Positions 1 through 6,100 of a stretch of 9,378 bases of DNA are shown in pieces; the stretch's first letter is position 1; each line of letters starts with the position of its first letter. This stretch comes from Planctomycetota bacterium. GTDB taxonomy: Bacteria; Planctomycetota; GCA-002687715; DRQF01. Both the position numbers and the translations under genes were made by a program. The notes beneath the pieces were generated by a model. The model ran no database searches and had not been told where the DNA came from. It worked only from the letters and a program-made list of their open reading frames with translations. The stretch is taken from NCBI GenBank assembly GCA_015485455.1, contig WFTN01000483.1, positions 1 to 9,378 of the forward strand, given 5' to 3'.

Positions 1-1
1 G

Positions 2-586
2 GACATCAATGCCTTTGCTGCCATCAACGAAGCTTGGTTTCCAAGAACAAACGATGGCAAGAGCAGCAAGGTGGCTCCCCAGTCCTGGGGCGGTGGAGGG
101 CGATGGCGGTATGACGCCGAAATGCTTCAATTGACCTACGTCCCCTTAGGGCACAACGACAAAATCGTCGAAGCTCTCCACACGATCAGCGTCTCAAGGG
201 GTTTTGACGACCTGCGCCAAGAGTTGGCATCTGATGATCGTTGCTTCAAATGTCATAGTGTCAACGAAGGCCCTCTTAAGAAGAAGTCGATCAACTGGCG
301 GGTCAAAACAGAGAATCCCAATCGGCCCTTCACCAAATTCGACCACACCCCGCACCTCATCGTTGCCCAAGAAAAATCCTGCGCCCTCTGCCACCAACTT
401 GAAAACAAAGGGAGCTACCTCGACTTCTTCGGTCCAGGCAAACTCGATCCCAGCCAATTCGCCAGCGAGTTTCAACCCATGACCCGGGATTCTTGCGCCC
501 AATGCCACCAGGAAAACGAAGCCAATAGCAGTTGCGCCACCTGCCACAACTACCACGTGGGTCCCTTTGATCCGAAACTCAAATGA
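2..586 (+). CDS. Multihaem c-type cytochrome, C-terminal part (5' end outside window)
   Basis: The frame is open from the left edge, so the true start lies upstream; the GTG at 71 is merely internal. The visible 194 residues contain four CxxCH haem-attachment motifs at 242-256 (CFKCH), 380-394 (CALCH), 494-508 (CAQCH) and 533-547 (CATCH). The stretch between the first two holds further histidines (FDHTPH, near 338-355) that could be distal haem ligands. Proteins with such motifs receive covalent haem outside the cytoplasmic membrane and carry electrons in respiration; the partner is not evident here. The protein ends 12 residues after the last haem motif with no membrane anchor or sorting signal. 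It converges on the minus-strand operon, with only 24 bp between its stop and that of the small ORF and no clear terminator. Haem count and domain architecture of the full protein are unknown. The c-type haem call is firm; the subfamily is not. Confidence 0.88.
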   Translation, partial: DINAFAAINEAWFPRTNDGKSSKVAPQSWGGGGRWRYDAEMLQLTYVPLGHNDKIVEALHTISVSRGFDDLRQELASDDRCFKCHSVNEGPLKKKSINWRVKTENPNRPFTKFDHTPHLIVAQEKSCALCHQLENKGSYLDFFGPGKLDPSQFASEFQPMTRDSCAQCHQENEANSSCATCHNYHVGPFDPKLK

Positions 587-610
587 GCGAAGTCGTCTCC
601 GGTTGAGCCA

Positions 611-814
611 TCAAAGACCCAAGTGATGCAAGTGCTCATAGGTGAGCCCTAGATCGGTAACGGTTTGAGCCAGGGCGGCGGTGGCGAAGCGGATGTTAGA
701 GACCATGCAAGGGCTTAAGTCGTCACGAGCGCTGAGTTTCTTGAGATTTTCGTAGGCTGCGAGAATCTCGGTTTCAGCTTCAGTGAGGTCATTGCCTAAT
801 AGATCTTTGGACAT
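611..814 (-). CDS. Small 67-residue protein of unknown function at the end of the ligase operon
   Basis: I do not recognise this protein. It is predicted largely helical, acidic at its N-terminus (MSKDLLGNDLTEAETEIL), with a central positively charged stretch (LKKLSARDD), one cysteine, and a C-terminus ending YEHLHHLGL. It has no signal peptide, membrane segment or obvious metal site. It is probably real: an AGGAG Shine-Dalgarno sits 7 nt before the ATG, the frame is fully open, and it follows the ligase stop by 25 bp on the same strand, so it should be the last gene of the SDR-ECH-ACAD-ligase transcript. Position suggests an accessory or binding subunit for one of the CoA enzymes, but that is inference only. 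A DNA-binding role is not supported, as no clear helix-turn-helix is visible. Confidence 0.7.
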   Translation of the reverse strand: MSKDLLGNDLTEAETEILAAYENLKKLSARDDLSPCMVSNIRFATAALAQTVTDLGLTYEHLHHLGL

Positions 815-839
815 ATCAATTCTCCTATCGGGCTTGTTC

Positions 840-2165
840 TTATTTCTTCCGCTCGTCCAGCAGGCGTTTGGCTTTGAGTTCGAAGCGAGGCAAGGCGCCT
901 TCAGGAGCTTCTTCTACGTTGATGCGCAAACCTTCGTGGTTGCGTTTCAGATCAGCAGCAATGGTGGTCATGAGCTCACTGCGACCATCTTTCTTACTGG
1001 GGTTGAATTCCAAGCGCACGGTGATTTCGTCCACCAAGTTCTCGGTATTCCAAACGTGAATCTGAAACTCTTCGATTTCCCCATATTCCCGCACGATTTC
1101 TTCGATGGCGCGGGGATAGACATTGGTACCCCGAATGAGAAGCATGTTGTCGACACGGCCTAGAATACCACCTTCGTAGATGTCCCCATTGCGACCACAG
1201 CCGCAGGTGTCGTGAGGCACCTTCTTGACTAAATCTGAAGTGCGGTAGCGAATCAATGGGATGAAACCTCGGCCAAAGGAGGTCACCACCCGTTCGCCGA
1301 TTTCACCATAACCAACGGGCTCTCCTGTCTCGGGGTCGAGAACTTCTTCTATGAAATGATCTTCGATGAGATGGGCACCCCCGGGTTGATGGGAGCATTC
1401 AAACATCATGATAGTGCCGATCTCGGTCATACCCGCCGTGTCCGCACACTTGGCCCCCCACTTCTCTTCGAGCAGTTTCTTGGTGGCTCCAACAACGGGC
1501 TCACCGGAGACGATAAGTTTGTTGACCGCTGAGCCCACCAAGTCCAGCCCTTGTTTCTCCGCTTCAATAGCCAAGCGAATGGCATAGGTCGGCGTAGCGC
1601 AAACAGTCGTCACTTCCATCTCAACGATTTGCCGAACTCGATTTTCGGTGGTCATGTTGCCCGAAGGAATAACCAGAGCCCCGATCTTCTCGCAGCAATA
1701 GTGGGCTCCCCAAAAGCCGATGAAACTGCCATAGCTAAAAGCGAAAAACACCGTGTCATGGGGACGAACACCGAAACCCCAAAACCCATAGGCCCAACAT
1801 TCTGAAATCCACTGCCAATCCTTGGGGCTATCTAAGACACGCAATGGTTGCCTGCCGCTAGTTCCGCTGGTCAAGTGATAGCGAATCGCTTGCTCACGAG
1901 GAGCCGTAAGAAGATCACCAAAAGGTGGCTCATCAGCCTGAATCTTCATCCACTTAGCCCGGTCCATGAATGGGAGCTTTCCTATGTCATCCAAAGTCTT
2001 GATGTCATCAGCAGAGACACCTGCCCCTTCGTAGAGTCGCCGATGAAAAGGACTTTTCTCCATGGCCCAAGCCACATGACATTTGAGTTTGGTCAATTGC
2101 AAGCGCCGCAAGTCTTCTTTGCTGCAAGCCTCAAACTTCGGATTCCAATATTCTGACATGGCCAT
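840..2165 (-). CDS. PaaK-type (phenylacetate-CoA ligase family) AMP-forming acyl-CoA ligase
   Basis: Cytoplasmic adenylate-forming enzyme expected to convert a carboxylic acid, ATP and CoA to acyl-CoA, AMP and PPi. At 441 residues it matches PaaK-like ligases rather than the longer fatty-acyl ligases. Visible motifs, in order: phosphate-binding loop TSGTSGRQP (99-107), SGEP (220-223), adenine/carboxylate motif DTAGMTEIG (242-250), YRTSDL with ribose-binding Asp311, hinge GRVDNM (336-341) followed by LIRGTNVYP, and a C-terminal KAKR with the probable adenylation lysine at 431. A CGCG knot (321-324) lies just before the hinge. The ATG at 2165 is preceded by GAGGG with 6 nt spacing and overlaps the ACAD stop as TAATG, indicating translational coupling; a second ATG two codons on is possible. 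As the only ligase in the operon it probably supplies its substrate. An aromatic or alicyclic acid is likely from the family, but phenylacetate itself is doubtful because no paa oxygenase genes are present. Confidence 0.88.
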   Translation of the reverse strand: MAMSEYWNPKFEACSKEDLRRLQLTKLKCHVAWAMEKSPFHRRLYEGAGVSADDIKTLDDIGKLPFMDRAKWMKIQADEPPFGDLLTAPREQAIRYHLTSGTSGRQPLRVLDSPKDWQWISECWAYGFWGFGVRPHDTVFFAFSYGSFIGFWGAHYCCEKIGALVIPSGNMTTENRVRQIVEMEVTTVCATPTYAIRLAIEAEKQGLDLVGSAVNKLIVSGEPVVGATKKLLEEKWGAKCADTAGMTEIGTIMMFECSHQPGGAHLIEDHFIEEVLDPETGEPVGYGEIGERVVTSFGRGFIPLIRYRTSDLVKKVPHDTCGCGRNGDIYEGGILGRVDNMLLIRGTNVYPRAIEEIVREYGEIEEFQIHVWNTENLVDEITVRLEFNPSKKDGRSELMTTIAADLKRNHEGLRINVEEAPEGALPRFELKAKRLLDERKK

Positions 2166-3358
2166 TATTTGCCCTCTTCCAAAACTTGTCCTTGGTCCCT
2201 CCCGAGCAGATCGCGCGCAATGATCAGGCGTTGGATATTGGAAGATCCTTCGTAGATTTCCAAACCAACGATGTCGCGGTAGTAGCGTTCAAGAGGATAG
2301 TCATTGTTGTAGCCCCGGCCGCCATGCAAGAGGATAGCGGCATGGGCAGCTTCCGCTGCGGCTTCCGTGGCATAAAGTTTTGCCGTCGACACTTCCTTGG
2401 TGGCTTGATGTCCAGCGTCTTTGAGGCTGGCCGCCTTCATGGTCAAGAGCCTGGCTGCCTCCAAAGACGTATGCATATCGGCGAGAGTCTTCTGAATCAT
2501 CTGCTGATCACCCAAGCGTTTGCCGAATTGACGACGGCGTCGTGTGAAATCTATGCAAGCCTCCAAACATGCAGCGTGGACGCCAACCGCACCAGCAGCT
2601 ACGCCCAAGCGGCCGCAATCGAGAGCACTCATAGCTACTTTGAATCCATCGCCCACCTCACCCATGCGCGCCGAATCTGGAACAACCATATCTTCGAAGT
2701 AAATGCGAGCATGGTCCGCACCCCGATGACCGAGCTCAGGCGATTCCATTTTCTCGGCGCGAAAACCGACGGTGGAAGTGGGCAAACAAAACGCCGTGAT
2801 ACCTTTGTGTTTGAGCTCCGGGTCGGCCTGGGCGAAAACGAGAGCGACATCGGCAACATTGCCATTGGTAATCCAGATCTTCTTGCCATTGATCACCCAG
2901 TTGTCACCGTCTTTTCGTGCTCGCGTCGCCATGGCCGCGACATCACTGCCAGCGTGCTCCTCCGTCAGGCAGTAGCAACCAATGGCATCCACTCGGCACA
3001 TATCTGCCAACCAACGTTGTTTGATCTCTTCAGAAGCCCACTCTTGGATACAAGACGCCACCAAGCCCGTTTGGACTGCTAAGAACCCTCGAACCGACGA
3101 ATCGATTTTGCCCAATTCTTCGTAGATAAGTGCCTGAGCCCGCTGTCCCAGTTCCAGGCCCTCATAGCATTTCTTGATGGGCCCACCCACCAGGGAGGCT
3201 GCTCCGAGCTGACGCAAGACATCGCGATTGAAGATACGTTCCGCGTCGTTCTTTCGCGCTTCAGGACGAACAACTTTCTCCCCCAGTTCACGAGCCAAAT
3301 CCCGAACTCTTTTCTCAGCATCAGACAGGTCAAACATGGTCAAATTGACTTCACTCAT
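2165..3358 (-). CDS. Acyl-CoA dehydrogenase, glutaryl-CoA-dehydrogenase-like
   Basis: FAD-dependent flavoenzyme that forms an alpha,beta double bond in an acyl-CoA and passes electrons to ETF or a similar acceptor. Length (397 residues) is normal. The first family signature is intact (CLTEEHAGSD, 130-139), as are the flavin-contact segment WITNG (162-166), an RRRRQFGK helix motif, and the catalytic base Glu370 within LEIYEGSSNIQ. The second signature, LLHGGRGYNNDYPLERYYRD, has Leu where most members have Gln, Asp or Glu three residues before the double glycine. Residues 86-100 (DSSVRGFLAVQTGLV) align with human glutaryl-CoA dehydrogenase so that Arg90 falls on the arginine that contacts the distal carboxylate of glutaryl-CoA. 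This favours a dicarboxyl-type or polar substrate, an inference only. Start: ATG at 3358, 6 bp after the ECH stop, with GAAGGA about 12 nt upstream; Met8 is an alternative. Confidence 0.92.
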   Translation of the reverse strand: MSEVNLTMFDLSDAEKRVRDLARELGEKVVRPEARKNDAERIFNRDVLRQLGAASLVGGPIKKCYEGLELGQRAQALIYEELGKIDSSVRGFLAVQTGLVASCIQEWASEEIKQRWLADMCRVDAIGCYCLTEEHAGSDVAAMATRARKDGDNWVINGKKIWITNGNVADVALVFAQADPELKHKGITAFCLPTSTVGFRAEKMESPELGHRGADHARIYFEDMVVPDSARMGEVGDGFKVAMSALDCGRLGVAAGAVGVHAACLEACIDFTRRRRQFGKRLGDQQMIQKTLADMHTSLEAARLLTMKAASLKDAGHQATKEVSTAKLYATEAAAEAAHAAILLHGGRGYNNDYPLERYYRDIVGLEIYEGSSNIQRLIIARDLLGRDQGQVLEEGK

Positions 3359-3364
3359 CGTGGC

Positions 3365-4165
3365 CTATCGTCCTTCGAATCTTGGGGCGCGTTTTTCGCG
3401 ATAAGAAGCCAAGAACTCCCGATGATCATAACCCATGAGCATCAACGCTTGGGCCTGGGCTTCAGCTTCAATGGCGGAGTCGAGTTCCATCGTCCATTCG
3501 TTGTTGATCATGCGTTTGGTCAAGCGGATGGCATAACGAGGGCCCGATAACAAGCGATCAGCATATTCGTTGGCTTTTGCCAAGACCTCGTCCACAGGCA
3601 CGACGGCATTCGCCAAACCGATGCGAAGGGCATCCTGAGCTTTGATCGAATCGCCAAGCATGAGGATTTCTGTTGCCCGCGCTTGTCCTACAATGCGAGG
3701 CAGCAAGAATGCTGCTCCCATATCAGCGCCTGTAAGGCCCACTTTGACAAACAAGAAAGCGATCTTGGCTGTGTCCGCAAAGACGCGAAAATCGGATGCC
3801 AGAGCGATGACTGCTCCCGCCCCCGCAGCCACACCGTTGATGGCAGCTATGATTGGCCGATCAAGCTCTCGCATATTCGCGATCAGCTCACCCGTCATGC
3901 GGGTAAAGTCTAAGACTTCCTTCATATCGCGATTGACGAGGTCGCCGATGATGTCACTCACGTCTCCACCTGAGCAGAATCCTTTGCCTTCACCTGTGAT
4001 AACCACCACATCCACATCTTCCGCTGACCGGAGGTGATAGAAGCAATCGGTCAATTCCCGATAGACCTGGAAAGTCAAAGCGTTCAAACGGTCTGGGCGG
4101 TTGAGCGTGATTGTGGCCCGACCATCAGTCACGGCAAACTTGAATGTTGTATATGTCTTGGTCAT
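3365..4165 (-). CDS. Crotonase-superfamily enzyme lacking both hydratase glutamates
   Basis: A 266-residue crotonase-fold protein acting on an acyl-CoA. Fold markers are clear: LNRPDRLNAL (21-30), oxyanion-hole segment GFCSGGDV (62-69), and INGVAAGAGAVIALASD (109-125). Aligned without gaps to rat mitochondrial enoyl-CoA hydratase, Glu144 falls on Val119 and Glu164 on Phe139, so neither general acid/base is present. The nearest acidic candidate is Asp148 in VGLTGADMGAA, close to the position of the catalytic Asp of dienoyl-CoA isomerase and 4-chlorobenzoyl-CoA dehalogenase. Simple hydration of an enoyl-CoA is therefore doubtful; isomerisation, ring hydrolysis or another thioester-enolate reaction is possible. 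The ATG at 4165 has AGGA 6 nt upstream and follows the SDR stop by 13 bp, so it is cotranscribed with SDR, ACAD and ligase. Automatic annotation would call it enoyl-CoA hydratase; the superfamily is certain, the reaction is not. Confidence 0.9.
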   Translation of the reverse strand: MTKTYTTFKFAVTDGRATITLNRPDRLNALTFQVYRELTDCFYHLRSAEDVDVVVITGEGKGFCSGGDVSDIIGDLVNRDMKEVLDFTRMTGELIANMRELDRPIIAAINGVAAGAGAVIALASDFRVFADTAKIAFLFVKVGLTGADMGAAFLLPRIVGQARATEILMLGDSIKAQDALRIGLANAVVPVDEVLAKANEYADRLLSGPRYAIRLTKRMINNEWTMELDSAIEAEAQAQALMLMGYDHREFLASYREKRAPRFEGR

Positions 4166-4178
4166 GAATCATCCTGGA

Positions 4179-4967
4179 TCAGATGGCATCCCCTGCCACC
4201 GGCAAAGCAATACCTGAAAATGCATCACTGTCAGGGCCTACAAGAACCAAGACAGCCCGGGCCACTTCCTCCGGTTGGATCAATCGGTTGAGGGATCCTT
4301 CTGTGGCCAATGTGAGTTTGGCTTCTTCTAAGCTTCGCCCGGTCTTGGCGACAATATTCTCTGCCGCGGTCTGAGCGATTTGTGTGTCGGCGAATCCTGG
4401 GCACACTGCATTGACAGTAATCCCCTTCTTGAGGAGTTCCGTGGCCAAGGCCCGAGTCAACCCCAAAAGGGCGTGTTTGCTAGCAACGTAGGCCGCCGTG
4501 TATGGGTAACCCTTCAAAGCTGCCGTGCTGGCAATATTGACAATGCGCCCCCACCCTTGCTTCTTCATGGACGGTGCAACACTCCGACAAAGAGCAAAGG
4601 GAACGAGGGCATTGAGGTTCATACACCTTTGAAATGCCTCATCGTCAATCTGCTCCAAAGGAGCCGAAGGAGCCATGCCAGCGTTGTTAATAAGAATAGC
4701 GATGGGGCCCAAAGCGGCCTCCACTTGGGCCACCAGGCCATTGCGAAATTCTAAATCGAGAAGATCGCCGCAAACAACTAAGGAATTCAAACCCAGTGAA
4801 TCAAACTCTTGAGCCACTCCTTCGAGCTCGTCCCGGGAACGGGCCACGAGGGCCACAGATGCCCCTTCCTGAGCCAAATAGAGGGCAATACAGCGCCCCA
4901 ATCCTCGTCCAGCTCCTGTGACAACCGCGATTTGTCCGTCCAAATAGCCCAAATGAGCTCCCTCCAT
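4179..4967 (-). CDS. Short-chain dehydrogenase/reductase (SDR), classical type
   Basis: NAD(P)-dependent oxidoreductase of 262 residues, normal for the classical SDR family, likely acting on a 3-hydroxyacyl-CoA or a ring alcohol in the pathway. Cofactor loop TGAGRGLG spans 17-24; NNAG is at 94-97; Asn118 or Asn120 lies in the helix-4 position; catalytic Ser147 (NIAST), Tyr160 and Lys164 (YVASK) are all present at standard spacing. The second strand ends in VARSRDE without the acidic residue typical of strict NAD enzymes, so NADP(H) use is plausible. The ATG at 4967 is preceded by AGGAA with 9 nt spacing. It is the first gene of the operon that continues through ECH, ACAD and ligase. FabG-like annotation is possible, but the context (no acyl carrier protein or fab genes) favours catabolism. 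BadH-type 2-hydroxycyclohexanecarboxyl-CoA dehydrogenase is one candidate role. Confidence 0.9.
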   Translation of the reverse strand: MEGAHLGYLDGQIAVVTGAGRGLGRCIALYLAQEGASVALVARSRDELEGVAQEFDSLGLNSLVVCGDLLDLEFRNGLVAQVEAALGPIAILINNAGMAPSAPLEQIDDEAFQRCMNLNALVPFALCRSVAPSMKKQGWGRIVNIASTAALKGYPYTAAYVASKHALLGLTRALATELLKKGITVNAVCPGFADTQIAQTAAENIVAKTGRSLEEAKLTLATEGSLNRLIQPEEVARAVLVLVGPDSDAFSGIALPVAGDAI

Positions 4968-5050
4968 TGCTGCTGTTTCCTGACCGCATGATACGCCCCA
5001 GGCGAAATTCCGTCTATGGCAGAAAGTCCCAGGCTGAGAACAGAAAAGGA

Positions 5051-5080
5051 ATCATAAAGTCTATAGTGAAAACAAGTTAA
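5051..5080 (-). promoter_or_regulatory. Candidate sigma70-type promoter for the SDR operon
   Basis: On the minus strand a TTAACT (5080-5075) and a TATGAT (5056-5051) are separated by 18 bp. They match the sigma70 -35 and -10 consensus at 4 of 6 and 5 of 6 positions. They lie about 84 bp upstream of the SDR start, in the only sizeable gap before this operon. No regulator binding site can be assigned. AT-rich intergenic DNA often offers such matches by chance. Confidence 0.3.
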
Positions 5081-5154
5081 GATCGTAAGCTCGTCTAACT
5101 CAAAGACCAGCACACCCTTGGGAGGCCATAGACCCCCAAAAAAATTCCAAGTGG

Positions 5155-5811
5155 TTGTACAACTTCTACCGTTCATCGGGTAATCATGATGTCAGCATGA
5201 TTGGGATTTGTATGACAATCGTTTTGGGTGGCGCTTTCCTTTTGTGGGCGAGCCACCGTGTCTATTTGACCTATACTCACGTGGTAGCACGGGAAGAACG
5301 TCATCGCGTACGTCAGAGTTTAGGCCTGAGGCAGCCTCATGCACACATTGGGCCTACTTGCTTCCTCACCCTCGACCTGATCGTCATCTTCGTGGTCATT
5401 CGTGTCCTCGAGTCGTTAGCATTCGACACGAGCCAAATGAGCGAGCTTCGCTGTCTCTTCTTGGCGCTCACCCATTTTTCCGGTGTTGTCGCCATATGGA
5501 TGCTCTTAGAAGGGCAGCATTTTGCCCTTTTCTATGGAAAAATCGCCCAGGCCTTGGGAAACCGAGGGTTCGACAGTCCCCAGAGTGCTTTCACCCTCCC
5601 CGACATTGGGCAACGGTCCCTTCGCTTGGCGTTCTTCGCCATGGTTGGAGCCCCCCTCCTTCTTGAGCTCGGAGGTGTCAAAATGGGCGAAGCAAGCAAG
5701 GAATCACTTCTTTTGCTCTTCACAACCTGTTTCCTCATGCCCCAAATCTGCCTCCTGGCTTTCTTGGTCCACAAGCTCGAGCCAATCAGACGTCACGCTG
5801 GCGTTCGCTAG
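5155..5811 (+). CDS. Integral membrane protein of unknown function (about five transmembrane segments)
   Basis: I do not recognise a family. The 218-residue reading shows hydrophobic segments near residues 15-32, 68-88, 101-119, 157-173 and 184-205, so an inner-membrane location is likely. A basic loop, VAREERHRVRQSLGLRQPHAH (roughly 44-64), follows the first segment and should be cytoplasmic by the positive-inside rule; the C-terminus is also basic (HKLEPIRRHAGVR). No transporter, kinase or protease motif stands out. The start is uncertain: the longest frame begins with TTG at 5155, while ATG codons at 5197 and 5212 are plausible and would still keep the first membrane segment wholly or in part. 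None has a strong Shine-Dalgarno. It is divergent from the SDR operon and lies on the same strand as the degenerate HAD gene about 290 bp downstream. The steady hydrophobic pattern over the whole length supports a real gene. Confidence 0.72.
   Translation: MYNFYRSSGNHDVSMIGICMTIVLGGAFLLWASHRVYLTYTHVVAREERHRVRQSLGLRQPHAHIGPTCFLTLDLIVIFVVIRVLESLAFDTSQMSELRCLFLALTHFSGVVAIWMLLEGQHFALFYGKIAQALGNRGFDSPQSAFTLPDIGQRSLRLAFFAMVGAPLLLELGGVKMGEASKESLLLLFTTCFLMPQICLLAFLVHKLEPIRRHAGVR
5182..5202. repeat. 7-bp inverted repeat around the candidate start of the membrane protein
   Basis: AATCATG (5182-5188) and CATGATT (5196-5202) form a perfect inverted repeat with a 7-nt spacer, and the right arm contains the ATG at 5197. 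A 10-bp palindrome, GTTGTACAAC, lies nearby at 5154-5163, overlapping the TTG start. Either could be an operator for the divergent promoters or an RNA hairpin at the start; both could be chance. Confidence 0.3.
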
Positions 5812-5878
5812 TTTCTCACCCCTATTCATGACCTTCCCGGAGCCATTTAGGTTCCCAACCCGTGTATTTTCCACAAGA

Positions 5879-6070
5879 TAGCGCCCTGTCGCTAAAGTTT
5901 CCCCCCCCGTATCTCCGAAAGATTATGCAGAAGATACGGAAAGCATCGGCACAGACCTGCGCCAGGTCGCTGTTGTTGGGACCGGAAAACCGGTCGGGAA
6001 GTTCGCGCCGCCACATCATGAAGAGGCGGGGTCTATCTTCCCTAAGAAAACAGCTCATGGAATTTAAGGT
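5879..6070 (+). ncRNA. Candidate structured leader RNA upstream of the HAD-like gene (no known family recognised)
   Basis: The gap between the two plus-strand genes is rich in self-complementary segments. These are TAGCG/CGCTA (5879-5883/5890-5894); an 8-bp pair CCGTATCT/AGATACGG (5907-5914/5932-5939, loop 17); GACCTG/CAGGTC with a 3-nt loop (5954-5968); GACCGG/CCGGTC with an AAAA loop (5980-5995); and CCGCC/GGCGG (6008-6012/6025-6029). A 7-bp long-range pair GAAGATA/TATCTTC (5930-5936/6034-6040) would enclose the last three hairpins and competes with the 8-bp pair. The conserved cores of the common riboswitches I know (TPP, FMN, cobalamin, SAM-I, GEMM-type c-di-GMP, ZTP, T-box) were not found. 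There is also a run of eight C at 5901-5908. No credible protein is encoded. That the RNA is real and folds this way is inference. Confidence 0.3.
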
Positions 6071-6075
6071 TTGCG

Positions 6076-6100
6076 CCCCTGCCAGACAAAGGGGATTAGC
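6076..6100 (+). promoter_or_regulatory. Ribosome binding site of the HAD-like gene within a possible masking hairpin
   Basis: AAAGGGG (6088-6094) lies 6 nt before the ATG at 6101, which decides that start over the TTG at 6071. The same AGGGG (6090-6094) is complementary to CCCCT (6076-6080) with a 9-nt loop, so the ribosome binding site could be hidden in a 5-bp hairpin. GCCCC (6075-6079) could instead pair with GGGGT (6028-6032) in the upstream leader, counting one G-U, which would release the site. Confidence 0.4.

Noticed and set aside
587..610. Terminator between the cytochrome and the small ORF
   Set aside because: Only 24 bp separate the two stops, and no GC-rich hairpin with a T-run is visible on either strand.
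2186..3082. 298-codon open frame on the plus strand
   Set aside because: It is antisense to the acyl-CoA dehydrogenase, whose motifs are intact on the minus strand; the plus-strand product has no recognisable domain and unlikely composition.
4787..5176. 129-codon minus-strand frame spanning the SDR start and the divergent intergenic region
   Set aside because: It overlaps the SDR N-terminus out of frame and shows no protein-like pattern; the SDR cofactor loop there is clearly coding.
5879..6100. Known riboswitch or housekeeping RNA (SRP RNA, RNase P, tmRNA, common riboswitches)
   Set aside because: The conserved cores I know for these RNAs are absent; only generic stems are seen, so it is listed as an unassigned candidate.
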